Assembly: GCA_950097015.1 (NCBI GenBank) | Contig: CATNEN010000037.1 | Location: 3,935,501-3,999,500, forward strand | Direction: 5' to 3' | Source: Macrostomum hystrix | Taxonomy: Eukaryota; Platyhelminthes; Macrostomidae | Length of the DNA: 64,000 nt | Shown here: piece by piece, positions 41,561 to 54,309 of the stretch | Layout: each line of letters starts with the position of its first letter | Position numbering within the stretch: the first letter of the stretch is position 1 | Program-made: the position numbers and the translations under genes | The notes under the pieces: model-generated | Databases searched by the model: none | The model's input: the letters and a program-made list of their open reading frames with translations, nothing else | What the model was told of the DNA's origin: nothing

Positions 41561-41993
41561 CCTAGACACTTCGTCATCTTACAACTTCGTCATCTTACAA
41601 CTTCGTCATCTTACAACTTCGTCATCCACTTGGAAGGTAGGACACTTCGTCATCCAGCCAATTGGCATGCTTTAAAGTTTGGTCAGTTCGTCATCTACTA
41701 ATAACAAATAAGCAATTAAGTTCGTCATCAATAAAGTGAGGGTGGGGTGGTGGGGCAGAGGTGTGAACACACTTCACATCTTAAAATGCCAAAAGAGGTG
41801 TCAAAACTGATTTCATTATAAGAGTTGAAAGAAAGGTGCCAACACGATGTGAGGAGGTGGGGAGGGGTGGTTCTGTTCTAACTTTGAAAACTTTTGTTTT
41901 ATAGATGACTAAGTGTCCACAAGTCTTAGTCTCTTCGTCATCCACCCTCTGAGATATTGGACGGATTGTCATCTGGATGACGAAGTGTCCAGG
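41561..41993. mobile_element. MITE-like element with clustered TTCGTCAT motifs
   Basis: gacacttcgtcatc at 41565-41578 is exactly reverse-complementary to gatgacgaagtgtc at 41976-41989. The match extends imperfectly to 18 bp. The left end carries a tandem of about four copies of cttcgtcatcttacaa. Further copies of the motif occur in both orientations inside, for example near 41643, 41905 and 41935. No transposase frame is present. Subterminal motif clusters are typical of hAT-like non-autonomous elements, but the superfamily is not established here. Confidence 0.6.
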
Positions 41994-43097
41994 TACCGTA
42001 TTTAGCTACCCAGTATAGTGGTAGTAAATAACAAACGCCTAGTATTGTTATTTTAATTGTTACTTTAGGTAAAACACTTAGCAAAATGTGAAATGAAGCA
42101 AAGAAATTGGCAATTCCAGTGCTCTTTGTAAAACAGGTATACATATTTTTAATATGCTTATGTAAAAAGTAGCAGATTTATAGTAAAAGTGTAAATTGAG
42201 TAACAGTAAAAAGTAATGACTGTTCATTTTTTTGTTAGGCCTACCTATTTTTCATACCAAATGATTGGTACCACCATCATATTACTTTTTTGGTAACACA
42301 TTTAACATTTAGTGTATATACAAGGCATTGGGCCTTGCTGTATTAAAATTATAATATTGTATAGCTAACTAGACCCTAGAAGTTAGCATATCCATAGCAT
42401 GTATGGGTACCTAAGTTAATTCCAATATTGGCATATATAAACTAGCTATATATTACTATATAGGTAAGGAGAGTGGCTTCAAGTCAGCTATTTGTGATCC
42501 CATAGTTAGTATCACGCTATGAGTGCCTGAAAGTTATCCCAAAATATTTTAATTGGCAAGTATGCCAAGCATTATTGATTGTAAAGCCGCTTTTAGTATT
42601 CTAGAAGTATGTGAATATAGTGTCTATAGTTAGTTTGATTATTTTCTTATTCATTGTAGCTCAAGTTGTATCTATGTATTTTACATTTGAAGGACTGTAT
42701 TTACAAAGTCTGACTCTAATGTAAGAAATTTTAGTTAGATGTGAGGTCAACATAATCAATATTCTTTAGTCAATTTTCACTTTCTTATTATTTATGACAT
42801 CAAATATGCATATCATATCAGCTATCACATCACATATCATAATTCTATCTAATTTGTATTATGTATACCCAACCCTTCCCTAAACTGATAATTCTAGATC
42901 ATAGAAGTGACCAAGTTAAGTAATTATAAGTTAAACTACAAAGCCAGAATATAATTAATATTAGACTAACTGATGAATCATTATGCTTTTAGCTCGTAGT
43001 TTCTAATGCTTAACAATTTTTAACCTTTACCTTATGCAAAAATGCAATATTATTTAGATTTTTTTAATAAATCATATGACAAAATATGCTTTTTCAG
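41994..43097. other. A/T-rich spacer upstream of eIF6
   Basis: Low-GC unique sequence with no gene seen. It ends in tatgctttttcag at 43097, a good acceptor 26 nt before the eIF6 ATG. It could be the end of a 5' UTR intron or a trans-splice acceptor. Confidence 0.4.
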
Positions 43098-43123
43098 TGA
43101 GTTCACCCAATCGACTATTTCCA

Positions 43124-46100
43124 ATGGCTGTCAGAACTGACTTTGAAGGTAGCAGCGACATTGGTGTATTTGCCACCTTGACAAACAAATACTGCTTAGT
43201 TGCTATCGGTGGCTCAGAAAACTTTTACTCTGTGTTTGAAGGCGAGCTGGAAGAGATACCAGTCATTCACACATCCATTGCTGGCATTCGCAGCATCGGC
43301 CGAATGACTGCAGCTAACAGTCACGGCCTGATTGTGCCATCAAACACTACAGACCAGGAGCTTCAGCATCTTGTCAATTCACTTCCAGATGGTCAGTCTA
43401 ATGATTGTTAAGTCAATTACTTCTTAGCAAAAATTACATTACACAGCTCTGTCTCTCATACTGACTGTTAAATATCTTGTCTTCAGGAGCGATCTTACTG
43501 CCCTGACTTCAGGAACATCATCTTATCAGCCTGACTTCAGGAACATCATCTTATCAGCCTGACTTTAGGACCATCATCTTATCCGCCTGACTTCAGGACC
43601 ATCATCTTATCAGCCTGACTTCAGGAACATCATCTTATCAGCCTGACTTCAGGACCATCATCTTATCAGCCTGACTTCAGGAACATCATCTTATCAGCCT
43701 GACTTCAAGAACATCATCTTATCAGCCTGACGTCAGGACCATCATCTTATCAGCCTGACTTCAGGACCATCATCTTATCAGATTGACTTCAGGAACATCA
43801 TCTTATCAGCCTGACTTCAGGACCATCATCTTATCAACCTGACTTCAGGACCATCATCTTATCAGCCTGACTTCAGGACCATCATCTTATCAACCTGACT
43901 TCAGGACCATCATCTTATCAACCTGACTTCAGGACCATCATCTTATCAGCCTGACGTCAGGACCATCATCTTATCAGCCTGACTTCAGGAACATCATCTT
44001 ATCAGCCTGACTTCAGGAACATCATCTTATCAGCCTGACGTCAGGACCATCATCTTATCAGCCTGACTTCAGGACCATCATCTTATCAGCCTGACGTCAG
44101 GACCATCATCTTATCAGCCTGACTTCAGGAACATCATCTTATCAACCTGACTTCAGGACCATCATCTTATCAGCCTGACGTCAGGACCATCATCTTATCA
44201 GCCTGACTTCAGGAACATCATCTTATCAGCCTGACTTCAGGAACATCATCTTATCAGCCTGACGTCAGGACCATCATCTTATCAGCCTGACGTCAGGACC
44301 ATCATCTTATCAGCCTGACTTCAGGACCATCATCTTATCAGCCTGACTTCAGGACCATCATCTTATCAGATTGACTTCAGGAACATCATCTTATCAGCCT
44401 GACTTCAGGACCATCATCTTATCAGCCTGACTTCAGGAACATCATCTTATCAGCCTGACTTCAGGAACATCATCTTATCAGCCTGACTTCAGGACCATCA
44501 TCTTATCAGCCTGACGTCAGGACCATCATCTTATCAGCCTGACTTCAGGACCATCATCTTATCAGCCTGACTTCAGGAACATCATCTTATCAGCCTGACT
44601 TCAGGACCATCATCTTATCAGCCTGACTTCAGGAACATCATCTTATCAGCCTGACTTCAGGAACATCATCTTATCAGCCTGACTTCAGGACCATCATCTT
44701 ATCAGCCTGACTTCAGGACCATCATCTTATCAGCCTGACTTCAGGAACATCATCTTATCAGCCTGACTTCAGGACCATCATCTAATCAGTATTTTATTGA
44801 CCCCAGATATCATATTTACTCACCATTGTCTATGGCCAATCTCTTTGCAGGCGTTGTAGTGCGTCGCGTCGAGGAGCGCCTCTCAGCCCTTGGAAACATC
44901 ATTGCCTGCAATGACTACTGCGCACTGGTGCACCCGGATCTGGATCGCGAAACAGAAGAAGTCGTCGCCGACACTCTCAAAGTAGGGCGATTACGAGGGT
45001 TGATTGGATTAGTTTCCAAAAAAAATTCATTAGGGTCCCTAAGGTAGTGAATCGTACTCTGCCCTTTTCTCTCATCTGTATCTCACCTTTCTTCAATTGA
45101 TCATCCTGTTGCCCCTGTATACTCTACCCTTACTATCTTATAAATCCCCTTACCCCCTTATCTACTACCCCTTCCCCTATCTACTCTCCCCTTACCCATA
45201 TCTACCCTCCCTTACCCCAATCTACTCAATGTTACCCCTATCTACTCCCTGTTACCCCTATCAACTCCCTGTTACCCCTATCTACTCCGTTACCCCTATC
45301 TATTCCCTGTTACCCCATCTACTCCATGTTACCCCTATCTACTCCCTGTTACTCCCTGTTACCCCTATCAACTCCCTGTTACCCCTATCAACTCCCTGTT
45401 ACCCCATCTACTCCATGTTACCCCTATCTACTCCCTGTTACTCCCTGTTACCCCTATCAACTCCCTGTTACCCCTATCAACTCCCTGTTACCCCTATCTA
45501 CTCGCTGTTACCAGTATTAACTCCCTGTTACCCCTATCTACTCCCTGTTACCCCTATCTACTTCGTTACCCCATCTACTCCATGTTACCCCTATCTACTC
45601 CCTGTTACCCCTATCAACTCCCTGTTACCCCTTTTAAATACCTGTTACCCCTATCTACTCCCTGTTACCCCTATCTACTCACAGTTACCAGTATTAATTC
45701 CCTGTTACCCCTATCTACTCCCTGTTACTAGTGTTACCCCTATCTACTCACTGTTACCCCTATCAACTCCCTGTTACCCCTATTTACTCCCTGTTACCAG
45801 TATTAACTCCCTGTTACCCCTATCTACTCCCTGTTACCCCTATCTACTCCGTTACCCCATCTACTCCATGTTACCCCTATCTACTCGCTGTTACCCCTAT
45901 CAACTCCCTGTCACCCCTATCTACTCGCTGTTACCAGTATTAACTCCCTGTTACTCCCTATCTACTCCCTGTTACCCCATCTACTCCATGTTACCCCTAT
46001 CTACTCCCTGTTACCCCTATCAACTCCCTGTTACCCCTATCTACTCACTGTTACCAGTATTAACTCCCCGTTACCCCTATCTACTCACTGTTGCCCCTAT

Positions 46101-46936
46101 CAACTCCCTGTTACCCCTATCTACTCCCTGTTACCCCTATTAACTCCCAGTTACCCCTATCTACTCCCTGTTACCCCTATTAACTCCCAGTTACCCCTAT
46201 CTACTCCCTGTTACCAGTATTAACTCCCTGTTACCCCTATCAACTCCCTGTTACCCCTATCTACTCGCTGTTACCCCCATCTACTCCCTGTTACCCCTAT
46301 CTACTCCCAGTTACCCCTATCTACTCCCTGTAACCCTATCTACTCCCTGTTACCCTATCTACTCACTGTTACCCCTATCTACTCACTGTTACCCCTATCT
46401 ACTCCCTGTTACCCTTATCAACTCCCTGTTACCAGTGTTACCCCTATCTACTCACTGTTACCCCTATCAACTCCCTGTTACCCCTGTTTACTCCCTGTTA
46501 CCAGTATTAACTCCCTGTTACCCCTATTAACTCCCTGTTACCCCTATTAACTCCCTGTTACCCCTATCTACTCTCCTCATTGCCTATACCTGTCCGCCAG
46601 GTGGAGGTATTCCGTCACTCCATAGGCGAGCACCTGCTAGTTGGCAGCCGGTGCGCCCTAACCAATCGGGGCGGCCTAGTGGACCCGATGACGCCAAAGG
46701 CCAGTCTGGACGAGCTGGCCTCCCTGCTGCAGGTGCCTTTGGCGGCTGGCACAGTTAACAAGGGCTCGCCAATCATCAGCGCTGGCTTAGTTGTGAACGA
46801 CTGGATCGGCTTCTGCGGCGTTGACACCACCGCCACCGAGCTGGGCCTAGTGGAAAGCGTCTTCCAACTCGGCGACAAGCTGCCATCCTCCGTGGCTGCC
46901 AACATGCGGGACGCCCTCATCGATACTATGGCCTAA
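43124..46936 (+). CDS. EIF6: Translation initiation factor eIF6
   Basis: Anti-association factor that binds the 60S subunit and is needed for nucleolar 60S biogenesis. Exons are 43124-43391, 44851-44981 and 46601-46936, GT-AG with phases 1 and 0. They give 244 aa, essentially the full family length. The start [20 protein letters not shown] aligns with the conserved eIF6 N-terminus. Other signatures: [87 protein letters not shown] and [18 protein letters not shown]. It ends SMRDSLID-like as [11 protein letters not shown]. Both introns are almost entirely tandem repeat. AATAAA at 47454-47459 is a possible polyadenylation signal. Confidence 0.97.
43482..44795. repeat. 28-bp minisatellite in eIF6 intron 1
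   Basis: About 47 copies of a 28-bp unit containing gcctgacttcaggaccatc, with common variants ggaaca and gacgtcag. Each copy has a ctgac plus ttcag sequence resembling a branch point and acceptor. Confidence 0.96.
45175..46572. repeat. 20-bp minisatellite in eIF6 intron 2
   Basis: About 70 copies of ctgttacccctatctactcc and variants (caactcc, agtattaactcc, shortened copies). The plus strand is C/T/A-rich. It ends about 30 bp before the acceptor at 46600. Confidence 0.96.
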
Positions 46937-47639
46937 CTGGGGGCTAAACTAGTTATTAATGCTCTATAGTTCTTAGCCAGCCAATTCATGATCCCAGCCG
47001 ATCTCCATGCCGCATATTTGGCAACTAATTAGATGTCGGTGAATTCTCGCTAATTAATCACCATTTCTAGCTACTCCGACCATTTACCTGCGTTTATGTA
47101 GGCTGCAATTGAAACGCGAACAGCTCTGCGCCCCTCAATTTTAATAATGCATCGCCTAATTTATTGTTCTTTATGGATGTGCTTTTATAATGGCATATTA
47201 CGAGTGTTTGTATCTTGTTCTTAGATTTTGGATTTGGTTTATTCAACTGGGTGATCAACGGGCTATTTTTCACCTTTCAAACTCTGCGGTAGTATATTAT
47301 TATGCTTATCTATATTGACAACTCGAGTATCGCTACTGCTGGCCTGTTAGATAAGTAGCATGTAGACAAGCAGTAGACAATTTTTGTAAGTTTCATCAAA
47401 GAGTATAATTTGTCTACTTCTTGTTCATAGCTTTTGTAATATGTCGATTTAAAAATAAACTAAATATTTTGCAATAACCGTACAGAAACATCCTCTGGCG
47501 CAGTTGTTTTTGCACAGTCGCGAACGCTGTGCGTGTCCGCCTAGCTTTGGCTTCGAGCTCTCTGGTGAAAGAATAAATTAATAGACAATTCTCTACGAAA
47601 TAGTTCTTTCATTCGCGTTGATTTTTTTAATTCCGACCA
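46937..47639. other. eIF6 3' flank and spacer
   Basis: A/T-rich, with AATAAA at 47454-47459 as candidate polyadenylation signal about 520 nt after the eIF6 stop. No further gene is seen. Confidence 0.4.
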
Positions 47640-49270
47640 CCACCTATCATCAGTTTTAAGCCCATCCCATTTCACTCCGTGTAACCCCCCACCAAATCTA
47701 TTTCCTCCACACCCCACCCCACTAAATCCGCCTCCCCCCACATCATCTGAAACCCCCTCACCCCACCCCATCTGAATCCGCTTCATACCCACCCCATATC
47801 GATCCGCTTCACCCCCGACGGCCACGCCATCTGAATCCCCCTCACCCCCACCCCATCTGAAACCCCCTCACCCCACCCCATCTGAATCCGCTTCATACCC
47901 ACCCCATATCGATCCGCTTCACCCCCGACGGCCACGCCATCTGAATCCCCCTCACCCCAACCCCATCTGAATCCCCCTCACCCCAACCCCATCTGAATCC
48001 CCCTCACCCCAACCCCATCTGAATTCCCCTCACCCCAACCCATCTGAATTCCCCTCACCCCAACCCCATCTGAATCCCCCTCACCCCAACCCCATCTGAA
48101 TCCCCCTCACCCCAACCCCATCTGAATCCCCCTCACCCCAACCCATCTGAATTCCCTTCACCCCAACCCCATCTGAATCCCCCTCACCCCAACCCATCTG
48201 AATTCCCTTCACCCCAACCCCATCTGAATCCCCCTCACCCCAACCCCATCTGAGTCCCCCTCACCCCAACCCATCTGAATTCCCTTCACCCCCACCCCAT
48301 CTGAATCCCCCTCACCCCAACCCCATCTGAATCCCCCTCACCCCAACCCATCTGAATTCCCTTCACCCCCACCCCATCTGAATCCCCCTCACCCCAACCC
48401 CATCTGAATCCCCCTCACCCCAACCCCATCTGAATTCCCCTCACCCCCACCCCATCTGAAACCCCCTCACCCCAACCCCATCTGAATCCCCCTCACCCCA
48501 ACCCATCTGAATTCCCTTCACCCCCACCCCATCTGAATCCCCCTCACCCCCACCCCATCTGAAACCCCCTCACCCCAACCCCATCTGAATCCCCCTCACC
48601 CCAACCCCATCTGAATCCCCCTCACCCCAACCCCATCTGAATCCCCCTCACCCCCACCCCATCTGAATCCCCCTCACCCCCACCCCATCTGAAACCCCCT
48701 CACCCCAACCCCATCTGAATCCCCCTCACCCCAACCCATCTGAATTCCCTTCACCCCCACCCCATCTGAATCCCCCTCACCCCAACCCCATCTGAATTCC
48801 CCTCACCCCCACCCCATCTGAAACCCCCTCACCCCAACCCCATCTGAATCCCCCTCACCCCAACCCATCTGAATTCCCTTCACCCCCACCCCATCTGAAT
48901 CCCCCTCACCCCCACCCCATCTGAAACCCCCTCACCCCAACCCCATCTGAATCCCCCTCACCCCAACCCCATCTGAATCCCCCTCACCCCAACCCCATCT
49001 GAATCCCCCTCACCCCCACCCCATCTGAATCCCCCTCACCCCCACCCCATCTGAAACCCCCTCACCCCAACCCCATCTGAATCCCCCTCACCCCAACCCA
49101 TCTGAATTCCCTTCACCCCCACCCCATCTGAATCCCCCTCACCCCAACCTCATCTGAATCCCCCTCACCCCAACCCATCTGAATTCCCTTCACCCCCACC
49201 CCATCTGAATTCCCTTCACCCCCACCCCATCTGAATCCCCCTCACCCCAACCCCATCTGAATCCGCCTGA
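47640..49270. repeat. 24-25-bp C-rich minisatellite
   Basis: About 65 copies of a unit containing catctgaatccccctcaccc. Length shifts between 24 and 25 bp follow the number of C. The plus strand is almost free of G. Blocks of several units recur with the same variants (for example near 48430, 48800 and 49060), showing higher-order duplication. Confidence 0.96.
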
Positions 49271-49984
49271 CCCTATGATGCCACTGAAATTTTAATTCCA
49301 AATATGTCAGTCCTACAGCGAAGCCATTCAAAGGCCGAAGTAAAAAGAATGTCTCGCAGGACTCCCACATGAAGGCTCATTTCATTTGGTTCAACTCGCT
49401 TTTAGAAAAGCGAGGTACAAAGCAATCGAGAATTTCCGCTGCTTTCTGTGAATCTCTTTTTTGCGCAGCCTTTGAGAACTTGCCTGCGGAAGATCTCGAT
49501 ACAGGCTCTGCCCCATTCAGCCAGCGCCTGAGATCCTTGAGCATACATGTAATTAACCTGTTGCGAAGAGGTTGTTAGTTAAGCTCTCTTTCTCATCCAG
49601 CCTGCGCTCAGAAGCCTCTGTAATGGCAGTCTCTGATGACGTCTAGATAATTTAAATATGCTCGTAGATAATTTATAGCAGAATCCAACGGCCGGTTCTT
49701 TGTGAGTCAGACAGCTATCTGGCTCGACTGTAAGCAGTTACGGTGGGAAGTATAGAGTGTGGCAGGCGCAATATGTGACGGCTTTGCTTTCTAGTCTTGC
49801 TTTCTATCCTACAAGCATTTCTATGTTCTACTATTCAATATTTCGTACAAGTGTTGTAAACAGGCGTTCACCAAGTGTTTCTATAGTTTGAAGGCGATTG
49901 CAATCTTTTAGAATGTCAAAAATGATCATTACTGCTATTTTCTGCATGCTAAAATGCTATATTAATCTGTAGCTGAAATTGCAG
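49271..49984. other. Spacer, no gene seen
   Basis: Unique sequence with one short plus-strand frame (49369-49578) lacking any recognisable domain. Confidence 0.35.
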
Positions 49985-50562
49985 CTAGATCTCATTTAGA
50001 ATCTGGAATGGCAGCTAGATCTCTTTTAGAATCTGGAAACGCAGCTAGATCTCATTTAGAACGTGGAATCGCAGCTAGATGAGTATCTAAAATCGTAACT
50101 AGATCCTTAGCTGGAATCGCAGCTAGATCCGTAGCTGGAATCCCAGCTGGAATCGCAGCTAGATCTGTAGCTGGAGTCGTGGCTGGAATCGTAATTGGGA
50201 ATCGCAGCTAGATCCGCAGCTAGAATCGCAGCTGGGAATCGCAGCTAGATCCGTAGCTGGAATCGCAGCTAGAATCGCAGCTAGATCCGTATCTGGAATC
50301 ACAGCTAGATCCGTAGCTGGAATCGCAGCTGGAATCGTAGTTGGGAATCGCAGCTAGATCCGTAGCTGGAATCGCAGCTAGAATCGTAGCTGGAATCGTA
50401 GCTGGAATCGCAGCTAGATCTGTAGCTGGAGTCGCAGCTAGAATCGTAATTAAGAATCGCAGCTAGATCCGCAGCTAGAATCGCAGCTGGGAATCGCAGC
50501 TAGATCTGCAGCTGGAATCGCAGCTGGGAATCGCAGCTAGATCTGCAGCTGGAATCGCGGTG
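49985..50562. repeat. Irregular minisatellite of gcagctagatc/ggaatc units
   Basis: Mixed units of about 12-37 bp built from gcagctagatccgtagctgg and aatcgcagctggg. Periodicity is irregular, as if several unit lengths had recombined. Confidence 0.9.
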
Positions 50563-51344
50563 TTCGCATCCTTGGTTTCCTGGCAGTACGAGTATCAGAA
50601 GTAGAAAGCGTTTTAAGGTACAATAATAACAAGAGCAATTACTTTTTGCTCGTCCAGGGCTAGCAGTTAAAGGGGATTTAAAAACGATTTACGGGATTTC
50701 ACTCACTTTCGCATCCCCTCTCCTGCGTCAGGCTCCTCCATTGCAACTACCCGTCTCATCTGCCCTTCATCGAATCTCCTGAGACATTGTTTTTTTCTAG
50801 CGAACTTTTTTTACCGAATCTCTGCATGCCTCCTCCGCTACGCCACCCCCATTAATTCCAAGTTCTCGAGCTGCGGACGGCCAAAGATTCCCGCTGTCCC
50901 ATCTCGTACGCAATTGTGCCGATAACCATGATACGCGTTTCTCAGCGCATGAGATTTTCCTCTCTCTCCCTCCTATCCCCCTCCCTCTCATCTGCCTCCC
51001 CTGAGAGCTGCTGCTGCTGCTGCTGTCTTTAGGCAGGGCGGGGACAGAGAGGGGGAAGACTAAAGAGACTTCCCGTGTAGACCCCACGGGCAGAAGAGGA
51101 CAGGACGGTCGGATGCAGAAGATATTCAAGATATTCTTGTCCTGGAAGCATTTCCCCTATTTTTTTCATTTTTATCCCACTTTTTACTCGGGAGCAAAGC
51201 CGAGCAGCAACATCTCAAGCTGCCCATCTTTCTACCCCCCAATGTTCTCGCTGATTACCTTTGAGCACCTCCAGGATTAAGGCCAGGGGCTTCTGAACCT
51301 TCATTTGCCTTGATTTCCTATGCCTTTTGTCTCTCCAACTTTAC
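50563..51344. other. Spacer, no gene seen
   Basis: Unique, C/T-rich in part, with a small (CTG)4-5 patch near 51010. No gene is supported. Confidence 0.35.
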
Positions 51345-52797
51345 TAGCTAACTAATTACCTGCGTATCTAGCTAACTACCTGCGTATCTAGCTAACTAAT
51401 TACCTGCGTATCTAGCTAACTACCTGCGTATCTAGCTAACTACCTGCGTATCTAGCTAACTACCTGCGTATCTAGCAAACTACCTGCGTATCTAGCAAAC
51501 TACCTGCGTATCTAGCTAACTACCTGCGTATCTAGCTAACTACCTGCGTATCTAGCTAACTACCTGCGTATCTAGCTAACTACCTGCGTATCTAGCTAAC
51601 TACCTGCGTATCTAGCTAACTACCTGCGTATCTAGCTAACTACCTGCGTATCTAGCTAATCACAAGCGTATCTAGTAAACTACCTGCGTATCTAGTAAAC
51701 TACCTGCATATCTAGCTAACTACCTGCGTATCTAGCTAACTACCTGCATATCTAGCTAACTACCTGCATATCTAGCTAACTACCTGCATATCTAGCTAAT
51801 TACCTGCGTATCTAGCTAACTACCTGCGTATCTAGCTAACTACCTGCGTATCTAGCTAACCACAAGCGTATCTAGCTAACTACCTGCATATCTAGCTAAC
51901 TACCTGCATATCTAGCTAACTACCTGCGTATCTAGCTAACTACCTGCGTATCTAGCTAACTACCTGCGTATCTAGCTAACCACAAGCGTATCTAGTAAAC
52001 TACCTGCGTATCTAGTAAACTACCTGCATATCTAGCTAACTACCTGCGTATCTAGCTAACTACCTGCATATCTAGCTAACTACCTGCATATCTAGCTAAC
52101 TACCTGCGTATCTAGCTAACTACCTGCGTATCTAGCTAACTACCTGCGTATCTAGCTAACTACCTGCGTATCTAGCTAACTACCTGCGTATCTAGCTAAC
52201 CACAAGCGTATCTAGTAAACTACCTGCGTATCTAGTAAACTACCTGCATATCTAGCTAACTACCTGCGTATCTAGCTAACTACCTGCGTATCTAGCTAAC
52301 TACCTGCATATCTAGCTAACTACCTGCGTATCTAGCTAACTACCTGCATATCTAGCTAATTATCTGCGTATCTAGCTAACTACCTGCGTATCTAGCTAAT
52401 TATCTGCGTATCTAGCTAACTACCTGCGTATCTAGCTAACTACCTGCATATCTAGCTAATTATCTGCGTATCTAGCTAACTACCTGCGTATCTAGCTAAT
52501 TATCTGCGTATCTAGCTAACTACCTGCGTATCTAGCTAATTATCTACGTATCTAGCTAACTACCTGCATATCTAGCTAATTACCTGCATATCTAGCTAAC
52601 TACCTGCGTATCTAGCTAATTATCTGCGTATCTAGATAATTACCTGCGTATCTAGCTAATTACCTGCGTATCTAGCTAATTACCTGCGTATCTAGCTAAT
52701 TACCTGCGTATCTAGCTAATTACCTGCGTATCTAGCTAATTACCTGCGTATCTAGCTAATTACCTGCGTATCTAGCTAATTACCTGCGTATCTAGCA
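51345..52797. repeat. 20-bp minisatellite with higher-order blocks
   Basis: About 72 copies of tacctgcgtatctagctaac. A rare pair of variants (cacaagcg followed by tctagtaaac) recurs at about 51661, 51981 and 52201, marking duplicated blocks. The right end shifts to a ctaattacctg variant. Confidence 0.96.
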
Positions 52798-53428
52798 AGC
52801 CTAGCTTGCACCTCTGGCTGCTTGAGCAGGCAAAATGAGACATAAGGGTTGACTAAGGTGAGTGGTTAAGGGATAAAGGCAGTGGGGGCTTATTCTGTTG
52901 TTGCGAGTTTATCAGATTGCTACACAGGCCGCTGTAAAGACAGTCAGTCTCCTGTACCCGTTGCCCGTCAGGCAGCCCACCTCCCTCCCTGCGTTCTCTG
53001 TCCCACTCTAGTCCCGAGCCCGCGACCTCCCATTAGCCAATTATGCTCAAATGACCGGATAATCACCTGCGAGCAGATGAGCCCCTCATCCCTTCTGCCG
53101 CTCTCCACGCTATTCGCACACGAATGCGACTCCTTCTCTCCCCGGGTCTCCCATCTACCTTGCTCTTTCTCCAGCGTAGGCTGAGAACAGGGTCCGTGGC
53201 ATGTTGCGTGTGAGCTCGTAAGAGAGCGTTGCCGGGGTGCTGCCGACGCTTCAGCTGAGGCGACTGCAGCTTTGAAGTTGCACACTTGCGCCTCTTAACC
53301 GAATCCGTCTTTTTGTGTGAAACGGCTGCGACTGGATGATGATGAAGATGAAGAGACGCAGAGACAGACAGTAGCGGAGGCGGAGGCGGAGGCAGAGGCG
53401 AGGAGCGCAGGCGGACCTTGAGCAGGTC

Positions 53429-53458
53429 TTCCTCTCTCTCTCTCTCTCTCTCTCTCTC
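53429..53458. repeat. (CT)n run
   Basis: About 14 uninterrupted CT dinucleotides (GA on the other strand), about 850 bp upstream of the PH-domain reading frame. GA runs can bind GAGA-type factors, but no function is shown. Confidence 0.9.
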
Positions 53459-53552
53459 GCTCAAAGAGAGCTAGCTATTCGCAAGAGGATTCAGAAAGCT
53501 ATTCAAAGTCGACACACACAGAGAAAGATTTGCTAGCAACGGGAACATCCCT

Positions 53553-53734
53553 ATGGGGGGTTGGCTGGAAAGACAGACGGCTGACAACCCCACTCCGCTG
53601 CATTCCCTCGGCTTCAGCGCTCCCCCCCAATCGCAACGAGCCGCTTTTCCTCCTCTCTTCATCGCCCGCCAAGATGTTGTGCTCACAGGCTTGACTATGC
53701 TCACAGCAACTTCGCCAAGTGGACGCTCCGACAG
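53553..53734 (+). other. Candidate upstream coding exon of the PH-domain gene
   Basis: An open frame with ATG at 53553 and an in-frame ATG at 53697 ends at gacag|gtgaca in phase 2. The PH exon can begin after the acceptor accgcag at 54293 in the matching phase. The junction would read TSPSGRSD-S-LRTDRMSFIS with an open frame through. The fit rests on phase and motifs only. Confidence 0.3.
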
Positions 53735-54309
53735 GTGACAATCCGAATCGGATGCGGCAGTCCTGGAGGTCTATAATCTGTCTACAGGACTCAGCTGATT
53801 CCTAACAACTTCGGCGGCATCTGGCGCTGAGAGGCGTCGCCAGCGAGACCTTCAGTTACTCAGCTCAAGGGCCAGGCAAGTCCAGTCTCAATCTACGAGT
53901 ACGAGTATCTGCCTCGAACACTAGTCGCTCAAAAGCAGCAAAAATTTGCATGAAAAAATGCTAAAAAACTGAACATTATTTTCGGCTTCCCTCGGCGCTG
54001 CGACGACCGAGACGAGTCACGTGATCAGCTGCCTGTCCATGTGGGACCGGCATTCCCCACTGCTAATTATTTGTCAGCTTTCCCAGCTCCTCAGTCCTGT
54101 CCTGCGGAGACAAAGCGGCGCCTCCGCTCCTCACCCCCCTGAGGCCTGAAGAAAAGCCGGGAATAAATCTCTGCATGCCCCTCAAAGACGATTCTGTCCC
54201 TGAATTTTTCTACCCTACTATTGAGCTAGCTCAAGAGCTGAGCTAGTGAGGGGCCATGAGCTCATATTTTGTTTAATCTCATACAAACCGCAGCCTCCGG
54301 ACCGATCGG

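Larger units (their letters stand above)
52798..54293. other. Complex region upstream of the PH-domain gene
   Basis: GC-richer than most spacers and non-repetitive apart from the CT run at 53429. It probably holds promoter or leader sequence of the PH-domain gene and the candidate exon described at 53553. No other gene is supported. Confidence 0.4.

Noticed and set aside
43482-44795. CRISPR-like array of regular repeats
   Set aside because: There are no unique spacers; the units are contiguous. The same applies to all other arrays, and the genome is animal.
45097-46143. A 348-codon plus-strand frame of LPVTPIYS repeats
   Set aside because: It lies in eIF6 intron 2 and is made only of the 20-bp minisatellite.
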